Shown: positions 8,407-16,512, counted from the stretch's first letter. The stretch is 64,000 nt of DNA from Pullulanibacillus sp. KACC 23026 (GCF_029094525.1 NZ_CP119107.1:3906001-3970000), one strand, 5' to 3'. Made by a program: numbers and translations. The notes: generated by a model not told the origin, from the letters alone.

Positions 8407-8597
8407 AATAAGCGGAGAAATTCCCCTTAATTAGGAAATCTCGCTAAAAATAGCTTAAATAGACGGAGAAATTCCGCTTATTGACTCCAGAAAGCATTTA
8501 TTGGAGTCCTTTTACCCTGCTTAACCGGAAAAACTCCGCTTATATTGCCGCATCTGAGCTCGATTCTGCAGTTTAACCGGAAAACTTCCGCTTATTT
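8407..8597. repeat. Second cluster of four GCGGA/TCCGC palindromic repeats
   Basis: Within the gene-free 8150-8767 stretch, copies lie at about 8407-8430, 8457-8481, 8521-8544 and 8572-8597 (types ATAAGCGGAGAAATTCC, GACGGAGAAATTCCGCTTATT, TTAACCGGAAAACTTCCGC). Spacing is 50-64 bp, as in the 285-476 cluster. A GC-rich run at 8335-8365 precedes them. No coding potential. Confidence 0.75.
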
Positions 8598-8767
8598 CTG
8601 GTGACTCTATTACCTGGCTTAGAAAAAAATCAACTTAGCCAACGATTGTAAAAATGTTTTTTAGATTGCGATTTTGCTGACCAATTGAAGAAAATAACAG
8701 ACCAAAACAAATGCGATTTGGTCTCTATCTCAACCGAATTGGAGTGCCCGGGGTGCTTTTCTCTAAT

Positions 8768-10336
8768 TTACTTTTCCTTATAGATAAAATAATCAAAATC
8801 GGCTTCCTTCATTCGCCCGCTTAAGTCCTGTACACAAAGCCCTACATAAGTTCCAGTAAAACGAATATAGGTACTGCCTTCATCCGATAAATGGGTCAGA
8901 TCGATAAGTTCACCTGCAGCTTGCCACTCTCCGTCAGCCTCTCCATAGAAAAAGCTCACAAAAGCGCCATCAACAACCGCTTTTAATCTATAAGAAACCG
9001 AACTTTTCAGCGGGATAGCTTGAGCCAAAAGCTCATCGTAAACGCCTGCTTTGGATTGAATAATTCCTAGATTCACTCCAAGGTCATCATCGTGACTTAC
9101 TCTAAGGTAAATGTAATCTTCCGTATCATAGTAGAGAATTAAACCGGCCATTTGCTGAAACGTGTCAGGATTGAATTCGAGGCTGGTTTCAATTTCAGCC
9201 TGAAAGCTTTGAAGTCTTCTTGCGACAAGGCTCTGCTTATGCGTCGAGTTCATCGACTCGCGGCCTCGCAACCTCAAAAAGCCAGGGCGCTCTTTTAAGG
9301 TAAGCCATGACTCATCGTGCGGAACTCGAAGTGTATTCCAATGAACGGATAAAGCTTGCGTATTAAAATCATCTTTTTCTGGATCAGGCGCAAACGGATG
9401 AGGCTCTAAGTTAGGTGCTTTCACCTCTACTTGCGGTCCTCCCCCTTCCACTCGGAGCCAACCTTCTTCATCCCAGTAACAACGCTGAATAGCGGTTTCT
9501 CTTCCAAGCGTACAGAACTTTTCTTTAACGGGCCGTCCGCATAAATGAGCGAGATACCACTCCCCTGTTTGGGTTTCAACAAGACTTCCATGCCCCGCTT
9601 TTTGTAAACGTAAGCTGGGGTCATGAACTGAGGTTAAGATCGGGTTTTCCGGATCCACTTCATAAGGTCCAAACAAAGATTTAGAGCGGCACATCGTCAC
9701 CGCATGCTCATACCCGGTTCCCCCTTCTGCTGTCATCAGATAATAATAGCCATTGTGCTTATAAAGGTGAGGAGCTTCAGTGACACGAAGCTCGGTCCCT
9801 TTAAAGATGTTGCGGATAGGTCCGACAAGCTTCTCTTCCACGACAGAATATTCTTGAAGCACGATCCCTGCAAAGGAATTTTTCCCTTTGCGATAATCCC
9901 ACAGCATATTGACTAGCCATTTTCTGCCATCCTCATCATGAAACAGCGATGGATCGAAGCCGCTGCTATTCAAATAAATTGGCTCAGACCACGGCCCCAT
10001 GATATCAGGACTTGTCACTAAATAATTATGTGTATCCTTAAAAGTAGCAAAACGGCTTTTCACATCCGTGTAAATAAGATAAAAAAGGCCATCTGAATAA
10101 CTCAAACAAGGAGCCCAAACGCCCCCGCTATTAATATTCCCTTCCATGTCCAGCTGAGATTGCCTCGTTAATGGATACGTCAAAAGCTCCCAGTTCACTA
10201 AATCCTTGGAATGATGAATCGCTACACCTGGAAACCATTCAAATGTGGACGTTGCAATATAATAATCTTCACCAACACGCAGAATAGATGGATCAGGATT
10301 AAACCCTTTTAAAACAGGATTGACTATCGTATGCAC
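8768..10336 (-). CDS. xynB: Beta-xylosidase, glycoside hydrolase family 43 (XynB)
   Basis: A 522-residue intracellular enzyme (no signal peptide) releasing xylose from xylo-oligosaccharides. The N-terminal five-bladed propeller shows the GH43 triad: Asp15 (FNPDPS), Asp128 (GFDPSLF) and Glu187 (VTEAPHLY), the same numbering as Geobacillus XynB3 with the GTG start used here. The C-terminal beta-sandwich (about residues 320-522) is typical of GH43_11. GTG 10336 is chosen because AGGAGGGG lies 5-12 nt upstream; the longer frame from 10363 would run through the operator. Its control region has a -35/-10 pair, a XylR-type operator just downstream of the -10 and a CcpA-like site over the -35, so induction by xylose and repression by preferred sugars are expected. 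No xylose transport or xylAB genes are adjacent; it stands alone. Confidence 0.9.
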   Translation of the reverse strand: MHTIVNPVLKGFNPDPSILRVGEDYYIATSTFEWFPGVAIHHSKDLVNWELLTYPLTRQSQLDMEGNINSGGVWAPCLSYSDGLFYLIYTDVKSRFATFKDTHNYLVTSPDIMGPWSEPIYLNSSGFDPSLFHDEDGRKWLVNMLWDYRKGKNSFAGIVLQEYSVVEEKLVGPIRNIFKGTELRVTEAPHLYKHNGYYYLMTAEGGTGYEHAVTMCRSKSLFGPYEVDPENPILTSVHDPSLRLQKAGHGSLVETQTGEWYLAHLCGRPVKEKFCTLGRETAIQRCYWDEEGWLRVEGGGPQVEVKAPNLEPHPFAPDPEKDDFNTQALSVHWNTLRVPHDESWLTLKERPGFLRLRGRESMNSTHKQSLVARRLQSFQAEIETSLEFNPDTFQQMAGLILYYDTEDYIYLRVSHDDDLGVNLGIIQSKAGVYDELLAQAIPLKSSVSYRLKAVVDGAFVSFFYGEADGEWQAAGELIDLTHLSDEGSTYIRFTGTYVGLCVQDLSGRMKEADFDYFIYKEK

Positions 10337-10363
10337 AAAAACCCCTCCTAAAACCGCACCCAC

Positions 10364-10384
10364 TTAGTTTATTTATTAAACTAA
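10364..10384. promoter_or_regulatory. XylR-type operator
   Basis: A perfect inverted repeat, TTAGTTTA - ATTTA-type centre - TAAACTAA, closely resembling the TTAGTTT...AAACTAA operators of Bacillus xyl genes. It begins immediately downstream of the -10 box on the minus strand, a position suited to repression. Confidence 0.75.
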
Positions 10385-10412
10385 TTATACTAAGCCTCCG
10401 CCCAAAATACAA
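10384..10412 (-). promoter_or_regulatory. Promoter of xynB
   Basis: On the minus strand, TTGTAT (10407-10412), 17-nt spacer, perfect TATAAT (10384-10389). Confidence 0.7.
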
Positions 10413-10421
10413 ACGCTTTCA
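10408..10421. promoter_or_regulatory. cre-like site (CcpA)
   Basis: On the minus strand TGAAAGCGTTTGTA matches the cre consensus TGNAANCGNWNNCW except for the penultimate C. It overlaps the -35 of xynB, consistent with catabolite repression. Confidence 0.55.
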
Positions 10422-10432
10422 TTTTTTAAACC

Positions 10433-10533
10433 AAAAAAGGATCATCCCTGTAAGTTCCTCCCATTCTCACAGTGCTTCTTGTACTTAAAAGCACGAGCTT
10501 TGAAAAAATGGGTGTCTTCTTAAGGATGACCCC
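10433..10533 (-). terminator. Terminator after the YebC-family gene, with long loop
   Basis: On the minus strand GGGTCATCCTTAAG near 10533 pairs with CTTACAGGGATGATCC near 10440, followed by TTTTTTGG. The roughly 70-nt loop is unusual. Confidence 0.5.
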
Positions 10534-10551
10534 TGATTCTATCTAACTTTT

Positions 10552-11271
10552 TTAACCTTCTAAATCAACGTTGTGATACACTTGTTGAACGTCATCGAGA
10601 TCCTCGAGAGTATCAATCAGTTTTTCAAATTGGGTGAGTGTATCACCGCTTAATGTGACTTCGTTTTGCGGCAGCATGGTGATTTCCGCAACCGTAAATT
10701 CAGTAATTCCCGCACTCTTTAAAGCTTCTTGGACCGCATGGAATTGATCAGGCTCTGCGTAAACGATAACCGAATCCTCTTCTTCAAGAATATCTCGGGC
10801 ATCGAGATCGGCTTCCATTAAAAGTTCCAATACATCATCAGCCGTTTTACCTTCAAAACCAATAACAGCTGTCTCGTCAAACATGTAATTAACGGAACCT
10901 GTAACGCCAAGGTTGCCCCCGTTTTTACTGAAAGCTGCCCGAACATCAGAAGCGGTTCGGTTAACATTATTCGTTAAGGCATCGACGATAACCATCGAAC
11001 CGCTTGGACCGAAACCTTCATACCGAAGCTCAGCATAATTTTCATCCGATCCGCCTTTTGCTTTATCAATCGCCTTATCAATAATATGACGCGGTACATT
11101 ATAAGTTTTCGCTCTTTCAATAACAAACCTTAGAGCTTGGTTGCTCTCAGGGTCAGGCTCTCCTTGCTTGGCGGCTACATAAATTTCAATACCAAATTTG
11201 GCATAGATACGACTTGTATTAGCATCTTTATTGGCTTTCTTTTCTTTAATGTTATTCCATTTACGTCCCAT
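10552..11271 (-). CDS. YebC/PmpR (TACO1) family protein, YeeN type
   Basis: A 239-residue protein beginning [20 protein letters not shown], the signature N-terminus of the YeeN branch of the YebC/TACO1 family, with the [20 protein letters not shown] helix and the [19 protein letters not shown] segment. Family members are annotated as transcriptional regulators, but recent work on YebC points to relief of ribosome stalling on proline-rich stretches; which applies here is not visible. The acidic, mixed alpha/beta C-terminal half is complete. The Shine-Dalgarno is weak (AGTGGA). It is monocistronic and convergent with nothing; its terminator lies in the xynB upstream region. Confidence 0.85.
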   Translation of the reverse strand: MGRKWNNIKEKKANKDANTSRIYAKFGIEIYVAAKQGEPDPESNQALRFVIERAKTYNVPRHIIDKAIDKAKGGSDENYAELRYEGFGPSGSMVIVDALTNNVNRTASDVRAAFSKNGGNLGVTGSVNYMFDETAVIGFEGKTADDVLELLMEADLDARDILEEEDSVIVYAEPDQFHAVQEALKSAGITEFTVAEITMLPQNEVTLSGDTLTQFEKLIDTLEDLDDVQQVYHNVDLEG

Positions 11272-11719
11272 TTAGTTCCACTCGCTTTCAAAATATATAG
11301 AACTTCGAAGCTCTCCTTGACAACAGAGGAAGACTGACTGTTGCCTATCATTTTTATTATAACGTATTTTCACTGTGCAGTTCGAGTATTTCTTTATAAT
11401 CAGGCATGCGCTTAACTTGTGGCCAGAAGAAATCACTTCTACTCGATCCCATTTCGTGACATAATAGGCATAATGGCCGAAAAGCCACCCTACATCCCTT
11501 ATGCTCCTTATGCGTCTGATGAAGCCAATGAAATAAATCGATTTAAACTTGTATACTAGGAATTCCAAGGCTCATTCAGAAGACTAAAGGCAACGCTTTA
11601 GACGACAAAATGGCTGTACTTCAGAATTCCCAATCTCTTACATTAACACAAATAACCAATTAATCGGAATCCTATTCCATTAAAAGGACAACATTTGATC
11701 CTAGAATCGAGGAACTAAC
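11272..11719. other. Intergenic region, no supported gene
   Basis: A 98-codon minus-strand open frame ends just before the YebC-family start but has no ribosome-binding site, unusual composition (many Arg, Tyr, Ser, Cys) and no family resemblance, so it is not called. No repeats or riboswitch seen. Confidence 0.4.
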
Positions 11720-11887
11720 ATGCGAAAACTAGTCTATCTTTTCATACTTTTATATCTTGTAATGGCCTTTTGTCCGGTTCTCTTCCAGCCCGTAGGCTTC
11801 TTTCGGACAAGGTTTTGGTTCTATCTTGAAAATGCGTTTATCCTGGCTGCTGTTGTTTTATCCATTCTTCGCTTACGGAGAAGGTAA
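11720..11887 (+). CDS. Small membrane protein of unknown function (55 aa)
   Basis: ATG 11720 follows GAGGA by 7 nt. The 55 residues begin MRKLVYLFILLYLVMAFCP, a basic start plus a hydrophobic helix, and contain a second helix, AFILAAVVLSILRLRRR, ending in a basic tail. This is a two-helix hairpin topology with both ends probably cytoplasmic. No family recognised. It converges on the LysE gene, with 22 nt between the stops. Length, start signal and amphipathic ends support a real gene, but without homology evidence. Confidence 0.55.
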   Translation: MRKLVYLFILLYLVMAFCPVLFQPVGFFRTRFWFYLENAFILAAVVLSILRLRRR

Positions 11888-11909
11888 GACTTCTCGCCAA
11901 AGACCGTAA

Positions 11910-12536
11910 CTAGACGACTCTTAGGGCGTGCAGAATCATCCATCCAAAATAAACAGCTACTAATAGAATAATGAGAGCGGACACCTTGTTTAGTAACCGA
12001 ATGACACGTCCTTCTTTGTCTAACCCCTTTAAAAGCTTCCCTAGTATGGCCAAAAAGAAAAACCATAACCAAGATACAAGAACACAGGCCACCAAATAGC
12101 TCCATTTCGCCGATCCGTGATAGATGAGGGAACCGGTTCCGATAACCCCAATCGTGTCTAACAAGGCATGCGGATTCAATAAAGAAGCGGATAGGGCAAA
12201 GGAAACTTGTTTCCACAGGCTGACGCTTTCAACCTCTGTATTTTGCTTGGAAGCGTCTCTCCATATCCGCCATCCCATAAAGACTAGGAAAACGAACCCA
12301 ACCAAATAAATCCCGACCGTTAGCCAAGGGATTTCAAAGACAATCACGGAAAGTCCGAACACCTCAACAAGGATTAAAACAGTATCACAAAGGCCAGCTG
12401 TAATGACAGCTGGCAAGGCTCTTACAAAGGTCGCCTGACTAGCTCCTTGATTAAAAACGAACACATTTTGCGCGCCTAAAGGAAGGATTAGGCCAATTGC
12501 CAAAATAAATCCATGAATAAATGCTTCAATCATCAT
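11910..12536 (-). CDS. LysE/ArgO family amino acid exporter
   Basis: A 208-residue, six-helix inner-membrane exporter. The opening MIEAFIHGFILAIGLILPLGAQNVFVFNQG carries the family's conserved LPLGxQNxFV motif in the first helix, and ASLLNPHALLDTIGVIG is the conserved N-P-x-A-x-x-D region. LysE-type proteins export basic amino acids such as lysine or arginine; YisU of B. subtilis is a similar, functionally undefined homologue. The start codon is the first of two adjacent ATGs. Single gene; no LysG-type regulator is adjacent. Confidence 0.85.
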   Translation of the reverse strand: MMIEAFIHGFILAIGLILPLGAQNVFVFNQGASQATFVRALPAVITAGLCDTVLILVEVFGLSVIVFEIPWLTVGIYLVGFVFLVFMGWRIWRDASKQNTEVESVSLWKQVSFALSASLLNPHALLDTIGVIGTGSLIYHGSAKWSYLVACVLVSWLWFFFLAILGKLLKGLDKEGRVIRLLNKVSALIILLVAVYFGWMILHALRVV

Positions 12537-12677
12537 TTAGCTGCTTTCTGTAAAGTATAGTGTGGAAACTTCATTTTAAGCTCTTTTCATTCGGAATTAT
12601 AAGTACAATCTTAATTATATAATCAATCAGCCTAACTAATAAAGTTTTATCTATTCCGTTTGAAAAAACTAAAGCGT

Positions 12678-12705
12678 TTTACTCCTCGTACTTTTTAGGT
12701 ATAAT
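12678..12705 (+). promoter_or_regulatory. Promoter upstream of coaA
   Basis: TTTACT (12678-12683), 16-nt spacer, perfect TATAAT (12700-12705). The rest of the 12537-12837 gap holds nothing I recognise. Confidence 0.5.
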
Positions 12706-12837
12706 GAAAAGCGGTTATGAACTGCGTTTACTCGGTATAAAAACGACTAGTCTTATGAATGGGTCCAAAAATAAGTGAAAGCCTTTATTTATACATTTTA
12801 TCTGAGAACCTATTACTTTTTTAAAAAGGAGCCTCTC

Positions 12838-13728
12838 ATGTCTATTGACTCTCTTTATACGCGCTCAGAATGGCAAGCCTGTTTTAAAAATAAGCTGACT
12901 TTTGACGGACGGTTGTTAAACTTAAAAGTGCCTCAAGCAGAACTGGAATCAATCTATTTGCCGCTCATCACTTTTATTTTGAAGTGGAGACAGTCAAGCG
13001 GTTTATGGGAGAAGAACATCAGACAATCTCTCAACCTTCGTGATGACACCCAAACGCCTTTTCTAATTGGGGTTGCGGGAAGTGTGGCAGCAGGCAAAAG
13101 CACCACCTCCCATTTAATTGCAACCTTGCTTAGTGCACAGGATCCCAGTCTAAACGTTGAAACGCTCTCAACTGACCATTTTCTTTTTCCAAATGCTGAA
13201 CTTCAAACACGCGGGATGATGAACCGTAAAGGGTTTCCAGAATCCTATGATTGGGACCGTTTACACCATGTTTTGACACAGTTGAAAAAAGGGGAAGAGT
13301 GTGTCCATACCCCAATCTATTCCCATGAAGTCTATGACATTACGGGTGAAATCTATGAAGTCAAGAAGCCTGACGTGGTTATTTTAGAAGGGATTAATGT
13401 CCTTCAGGCGGGTCACGGGTTCAGACCCATTTCGGATTGGCTGGACCTTAAGATTTATGTAGACGCTGAAGAAGATTCCGTATTTAACTGGTACTGGGAA
13501 CGCATCCAGAATCTTGTCGCAACCGCTGATCAGAATCCTCATTCTTATTTCCATCAGTTTAAAAATATGGATCAGGAAGCTCTGTTTGCCTTCGCTCAAC
13601 GAATTTGGCGGGATATTAATGCCGTTAATCTGCACGACTATATTTTACCTTCTCGAGAACGTGCGGACCTCATCCTGAAAAAAGGACCCAACCATGAAAT
13701 CCAATCGATTAAAGTTCAAATAAATTAA
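12838..13728 (+). CDS. coaA: Type I pantothenate kinase
   Basis: A 296-residue cytoplasmic kinase that phosphorylates pantothenate, the committed step of coenzyme A synthesis. The Walker A loop is GVAGSVAAGKST (residues 78-89), followed by the substrate region STDHFLFPNAEL and the RMMNRKGFPESYD-type segment characteristic of the CoaA (prokaryotic type I) family, and the ILEGINVLQ strand. ATG 12838 is chosen because AAGGAG lies 7 nt upstream; an in-frame GTG at 12775 would add 21 residues absent from the family. Monocistronic with promoter at 12678-12705 and a terminator right after the stop. Confidence 0.93.
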   Translation: MSIDSLYTRSEWQACFKNKLTFDGRLLNLKVPQAELESIYLPLITFILKWRQSSGLWEKNIRQSLNLRDDTQTPFLIGVAGSVAAGKSTTSHLIATLLSAQDPSLNVETLSTDHFLFPNAELQTRGMMNRKGFPESYDWDRLHHVLTQLKKGEECVHTPIYSHEVYDITGEIYEVKKPDVVILEGINVLQAGHGFRPISDWLDLKIYVDAEEDSVFNWYWERIQNLVATADQNPHSYFHQFKNMDQEALFAFAQRIWRDINAVNLHDYILPSRERADLILKKGPNHEIQSIKVQIN

Positions 13729-13733
13729 CGAAG

Positions 13734-13767
13734 AAAGGGATAGCTAAAATAAAGCTGTCCTTTTTTA
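13734..13767 (+). terminator. Terminator of coaA
   Basis: AAAGGGATAGCT pairs with AGCTGTCCTTT around an AAAATAA loop, followed by a T-run (13760-13766). Confidence 0.7.
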
Positions 13768-13773
13768 TTCGGC

Positions 13774-14148
13774 TCACTTCTCTTTGGGTGATGGCGCTTC
13801 TGGAGCGCTGGCTGATGTCTCCAACTTTGTTCCCTTTCTTTCAGATACCTTTCGGCGAACAGGCGATGGCGTTTCCTTTTCTTCACCATCCGTCTTGGCT
13901 TCTCCCTTGTCTTCTATTGGCAGCCATTCCAGCATTTCCTTAACCACCGAATTGACTTTCTTGTCAACAAACGACTCACCGTATTTTTCCTTCACCCTTG
14001 TAATTAACTCCACCACGTCCTGATCAAATTGAATGACGGGGTGATCCGGTTCTAGATCGTTATATAAATTAATTATCGATTCAATTCCATTGTTTATTAA
14101 ATCAACCGCATCACTAAAAATCTGGCCTTCTTGGGGTGTTGCCTTCAT
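13774..14148 (-). CDS. Conserved-looking hypothetical protein, 124 aa
   Basis: ATG 14148 is preceded by AGGGAGG at good spacing. Residues 1-80 are a predicted helical acidic domain (SDAVDLINNGIESIINLYNDL ... VVELITRVKEKYGESFVDKK). Residues 80-124 are a low-complexity, highly charged tail rich in Lys, Glu, Pro, Ser and Ala (ending ASAPEAPSPKEK). No transmembrane segment and no motif I recognise. It lies between coaA (convergent) and yhfI (same strand, 148 bp upstream with its own terminator in between), so context gives no function. Confidence 0.6.
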   Translation of the reverse strand: MKATPQEGQIFSDAVDLINNGIESIINLYNDLEPDHPVIQFDQDVVELITRVKEKYGESFVDKKVNSVVKEMLEWLPIEDKGEAKTDGEEKETPSPVRRKVSERKGTKLETSASAPEAPSPKEK

Positions 14149-14269
14149 GCATCTGCCTCCCTGACCTTTTTAATTAGCTTTTGCGAGCCTACTTCTTGGT
14201 ATTCATACGGAACGTGCCGTTTCACTGTCTTTTCCTTAAATATTGCAACTGAGTTTAACTTACTTGATA

Positions 14270-14302
14270 AAAAAAGACTAACTCAGGGTCAATGAGTTAG
14301 CC
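14270..14302 (-). terminator. Terminator overlapping the yhfI stop codon
   Basis: On the minus strand GCTAACTCA pairs with TGAGTTAGTC, followed by TTTTTT; the TAA stop of yhfI (14297-14299) lies within the first arm. Confidence 0.75.
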
Positions 14303-15034
14303 TTCCCACTTCCAGCCTGTTTCAGCCAGTGACACTTGTCCGCCTTTATGCTGTTGCTTAACCCGCTGAAGCAACTCCTGATGGTCGCCATAGTGAGGAA
14401 GATGTGTCAATAAAACATCTTTCACTTTTGCTTTTTCGGCAAGCTCTGCGACTTCAGCACTTGTCATATGACCGAAAGCGGCCCCATCCTGACCTTCGTA
14501 AAGGCTGCATTCAGCAATCAATAAATCGGCCCCTTCTGCGAAAGAATAAAGCTCTGGGAAAATAGCCGTATCCGCAGTATAGACAATTACTTTTTCATTA
14601 TATGTAATTCGCGCCGCATAGCAAGGAGCAGGGTGGATGGTTTTAACAAATGTGAGTTGAAACGGTCCAATCGTTAACGTATCCGTCCCCTCATACGCAA
14701 CCCCTTTTGTTACCTCTTCGTTTGTCAGAAGTTGAAAGCCTTCTTGATCGAGTGTGTGTCCGTAAATCGGAAATGGTCCCTTCTTATCCTGAAGCTGACC
14801 TTTTATTAAACGGGCAAAATAAAGCGGGCCTAAGTCAGCGATATGATCATGATGATAATGAGACAACCAAAGCGCATCAAGGTTCTCAATCTCTGTAAAA
14901 TGCTGCAGCTTAGATAAAACCCCGCTTCCGCAATCCAAAAGAAGAGAGAACCCATCCGCCTCTAACAAATAACCTGAAGTGGCTTCATCCTTTCCCGGAA
15001 AGCCTCCCCAAAATCCAACAACCGTTAGTTTCAT
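14297..15034 (-). CDS. yhfI: MBL-fold metallo-hydrolase, YhfI type
   Basis: A 245-residue metallo-beta-lactamase-fold protein of the RNase Z-like branch. The metal-binding signature is SHYHHDH (His59, His61, Asp63, His64), and later metal ligands are visible in YTADTA and LLTHLPHYGD. The start MKLTVVGFWGGFPGKDEATSG is typical of YhfI-like proteins. The exosite arm of true RNase Z is not evident, so a tRNA-processing role should not be assumed; the substrate is unknown. ATG 15034 has AAAGGAG 7 nt upstream. Transcribed alone. Confidence 0.8.
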   Translation of the reverse strand: MKLTVVGFWGGFPGKDEATSGYLLEADGFSLLLDCGSGVLSKLQHFTEIENLDALWLSHYHHDHIADLGPLYFARLIKGQLQDKKGPFPIYGHTLDQEGFQLLTNEEVTKGVAYEGTDTLTIGPFQLTFVKTIHPAPCYAARITYNEKVIVYTADTAIFPELYSFAEGADLLIAECSLYEGQDGAAFGHMTSAEVAELAEKAKVKDVLLTHLPHYGDHQELLQRVKQQHKGGQVSLAETGWKWEG

Positions 15035-15127
15035 ACTGTTACTCCTTTTATAGTAAGTTTTTCCTGTCCTTACTATGTCACAATTAAGAGATAAATTTCA
15101 ACCCAAAGCTAGCCCCTTAGCCAATAA

Positions 15128-15292
15128 ACTGCTTTGGGGCTCCATCTCAACAATTTTCGGCGGGGGCGTTCCTTCTTTCGTGTGGTGGGGGCTCCATCTC
15201 ATCAAATATCAGCGGGGGCTCCCCTTTTTCGTGCGTTGGAGCCTCCATCTCACCAATTTTCACCTGGGACGTCCCTTTTTTGTGCGCAAGTG
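15128..15292. repeat. Three 51-52 bp direct repeats
   Basis: The element GGGGCTCCATCTCAnCAA....GGGGGCGTCCCTTTTTTGTGCG occurs three times, with the CTCCATCTCA core at 15140, 15192 and 15243 (periods 52 and 51). Copies are about 75 percent alike. Several open frames here are by-products of the repeats. No function seen. Confidence 0.7.
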
Positions 15293-15394
15293 TGGCCTTG
15301 CCCACCGTTTCCCCTGGAGGCGCCACCTTTGATGCTGCCACAAGCTGTAAATGGGCCATTTTTTTCCGTGTCCGCAAAGTTCTTTCACAAAAAA

Positions 15395-15443
15395 AAGAAC
15401 CCTCCAAAAAAGGGCTAACGGGTTCACTTGTGAGGTGCAAAAC
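15395..15443 (+). repeat. Left inverted repeat flanking the AT-rich acetyltransferase cassette
   Basis: GGGTTCACTTGTGAGGTGCAAA at 15420-15441 matches, inverted, GGGGTCACTTCAGAGGTGCAAA at the right end (19 of 22). Both ends also carry CCCTCCAAAAAAGGG. Looks like a mobile-element end or a duplicated terminator. Confidence 0.5.
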
Positions 15444-15514
15444 GGTAATTATCTCCTCGAATTATATTACTTTTCATAATAGAAATCACAGGCAAAAACA
15501 CAATAGAAAACGTA

Positions 15515-15548
15515 AAAAAGACCGAATCATTTTAGTTTCGGTCTTTTT
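15515..15548. terminator. Bidirectional terminator
   Basis: AAAAAAGACCGAA pairs with TTTCGGTCTTTTT around TCATTTTAG. Confidence 0.75.
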
Positions 15549-15567
15549 GTTTTACATAAAATGTCAC

Positions 15568-15595
15568 CTTCAACTAACTTTCTCGTTAGTTGAAG
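15568..15595 (-). terminator. Perfect 11-bp hairpin just after the acetyltransferase stop
   Basis: CTTCAACTAAC (15568-15578) and GTTAGTTGAAG (15585-15595) are perfect complements around a 6-nt loop. It directly follows the stop of the minus-strand gene but has no good T-run, so it may be an mRNA-stabilising 3' structure. Confidence 0.5.
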
Positions 15596-15598
15596 ATA

Positions 15599-16078
15599 CT
15601 AATCAGTTATCTTAAACGAAAATATTGTGTCTCCACCTTCATTTTTGTTTTCTGTATAAGAATATTTACTGATTATTTTTTCCCAAAATGTTTGAGCTGG
15701 TTTGTTCTCGGTTATAACAGATACTTCCCAGTTCCCTTTAAATTTTTCAAATAAATTTATAGCAGATATTCTACCTACACCCATTCCCCTATATTTTTTC
15801 ATAATAAAAAATTCAGCCATAGAATAATAATTATCACTGCTATTATCTTTCTTAATCTTCCTTACTAAAGCAAATCCAGCATATTTATCATTGACTTTAA
15901 TAAAGAATGGAAATCTGTGAGGCTCGTTCCAATAATTATCCAAATACTTATAGTCATATAGACCGAACTCATTTACATCATCATTCGTAAATTCACTGAA
16001 ATCATAATTGTACAATTCAATGAGATGTCTTAAAACAGTTTTTTTCTCATAATCTACTTGTTCAACGGTAATACTCAC
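15599..16078 (-). CDS. GNAT family N-acetyltransferase, AT-rich and probably acquired
   Basis: A 159-residue GNAT protein. Motif A is visible in FFIMKKYRGMGVGRISAINLF (RxxGxG), followed by WEVSVITENKPAQTFWEKI, which plays the motif B role. Resembles predicted acetyltransferases of the FR47-like group; substrate unknown. Its base composition (long A/T runs, codons such as AAT, TTT, ATA) is clearly richer in AT than neighbouring genes. The 1-kb segment containing it is bounded by inverted repeats at 15395-15443 and 16399-16438, which suggests horizontal transfer. No transposase is present. Confidence 0.75.
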   Translation of the reverse strand: MSITVEQVDYEKKTVLRHLIELYNYDFSEFTNDDVNEFGLYDYKYLDNYWNEPHRFPFFIKVNDKYAGFALVRKIKKDNSSDNYYSMAEFFIMKKYRGMGVGRISAINLFEKFKGNWEVSVITENKPAQTFWEKIISKYSYTENKNEGGDTIFSFKITD

Positions 16079-16341
16079 AGCTTTTCAAAACCTCCAAAAC
16101 GAATTTCTTATTGAACTATATTGACCGTTACTTTAAGTACATTAGTTCACAAACTCTTGGATACTTCTAATTTTATTTTAACATTAATATCCAAATGCCT
16201 TTGTAATCACAATGTTTTAACATAAAAAAACGCAACAAAATTCACATACCCGCCAATAGTTATTTTCACTCTGAGAATTACCCTGTGATTTAATATGTGA
16301 ATTCTGCGTGAAAAGCTCAATAACCATTGATATATAAGCAA

Positions 16342-16382
16342 AAATCGCACGGTGAATTTCATTGTGAAATACCGTGCGATTT
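16342..16382. repeat. Strong palindrome with nested stem
   Basis: AAATCGCACGGT (16342-16353) and ACCGTGCGATTT (16371-16382) are perfect complements, and the 17-nt centre pairs again (ATTTCA/TGAAAT). It lies in the gene-free 16079-16512 region inside the right inverted repeat. It may be a terminator or an element-end structure. Confidence 0.6.
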
Positions 16383-16398
16383 GCTTTGTTATTTTGTT

Positions 16399-16438
16399 GT
16401 TTGCACCTCTGAAGTGACCCCTCCAAAAAAGGGTTCTT
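16399..16438 (-). repeat. Right inverted repeat flanking the AT-rich cassette
   Basis: Complement of the element described at 15395-15443. No flanking target duplication is evident. Confidence 0.5.
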
Positions 16439-16512
16439 CCATTTATTCATGAGGCCTGTTAAACCTTTTCCCTGCGTCGTTTTTCTTCCTAGCCCAAGGT
16501 TAGGCTTTCTTA

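Noticed and set aside
11272-11568. 98-codon minus-strand frame before the YebC-family gene
   Set aside because: No Shine-Dalgarno, atypical amino acid composition and no recognisable motif; it simply abuts the next start.
15075-15440. Several 85-111 codon frames on both strands
   Set aside because: They lie over the 51-bp repeats and terminators, overlap one another and lack start signals.
16217-16450. 77-codon minus-strand frame
   Set aside because: Runs through a perfect palindrome and the inverted repeat; no start signal.
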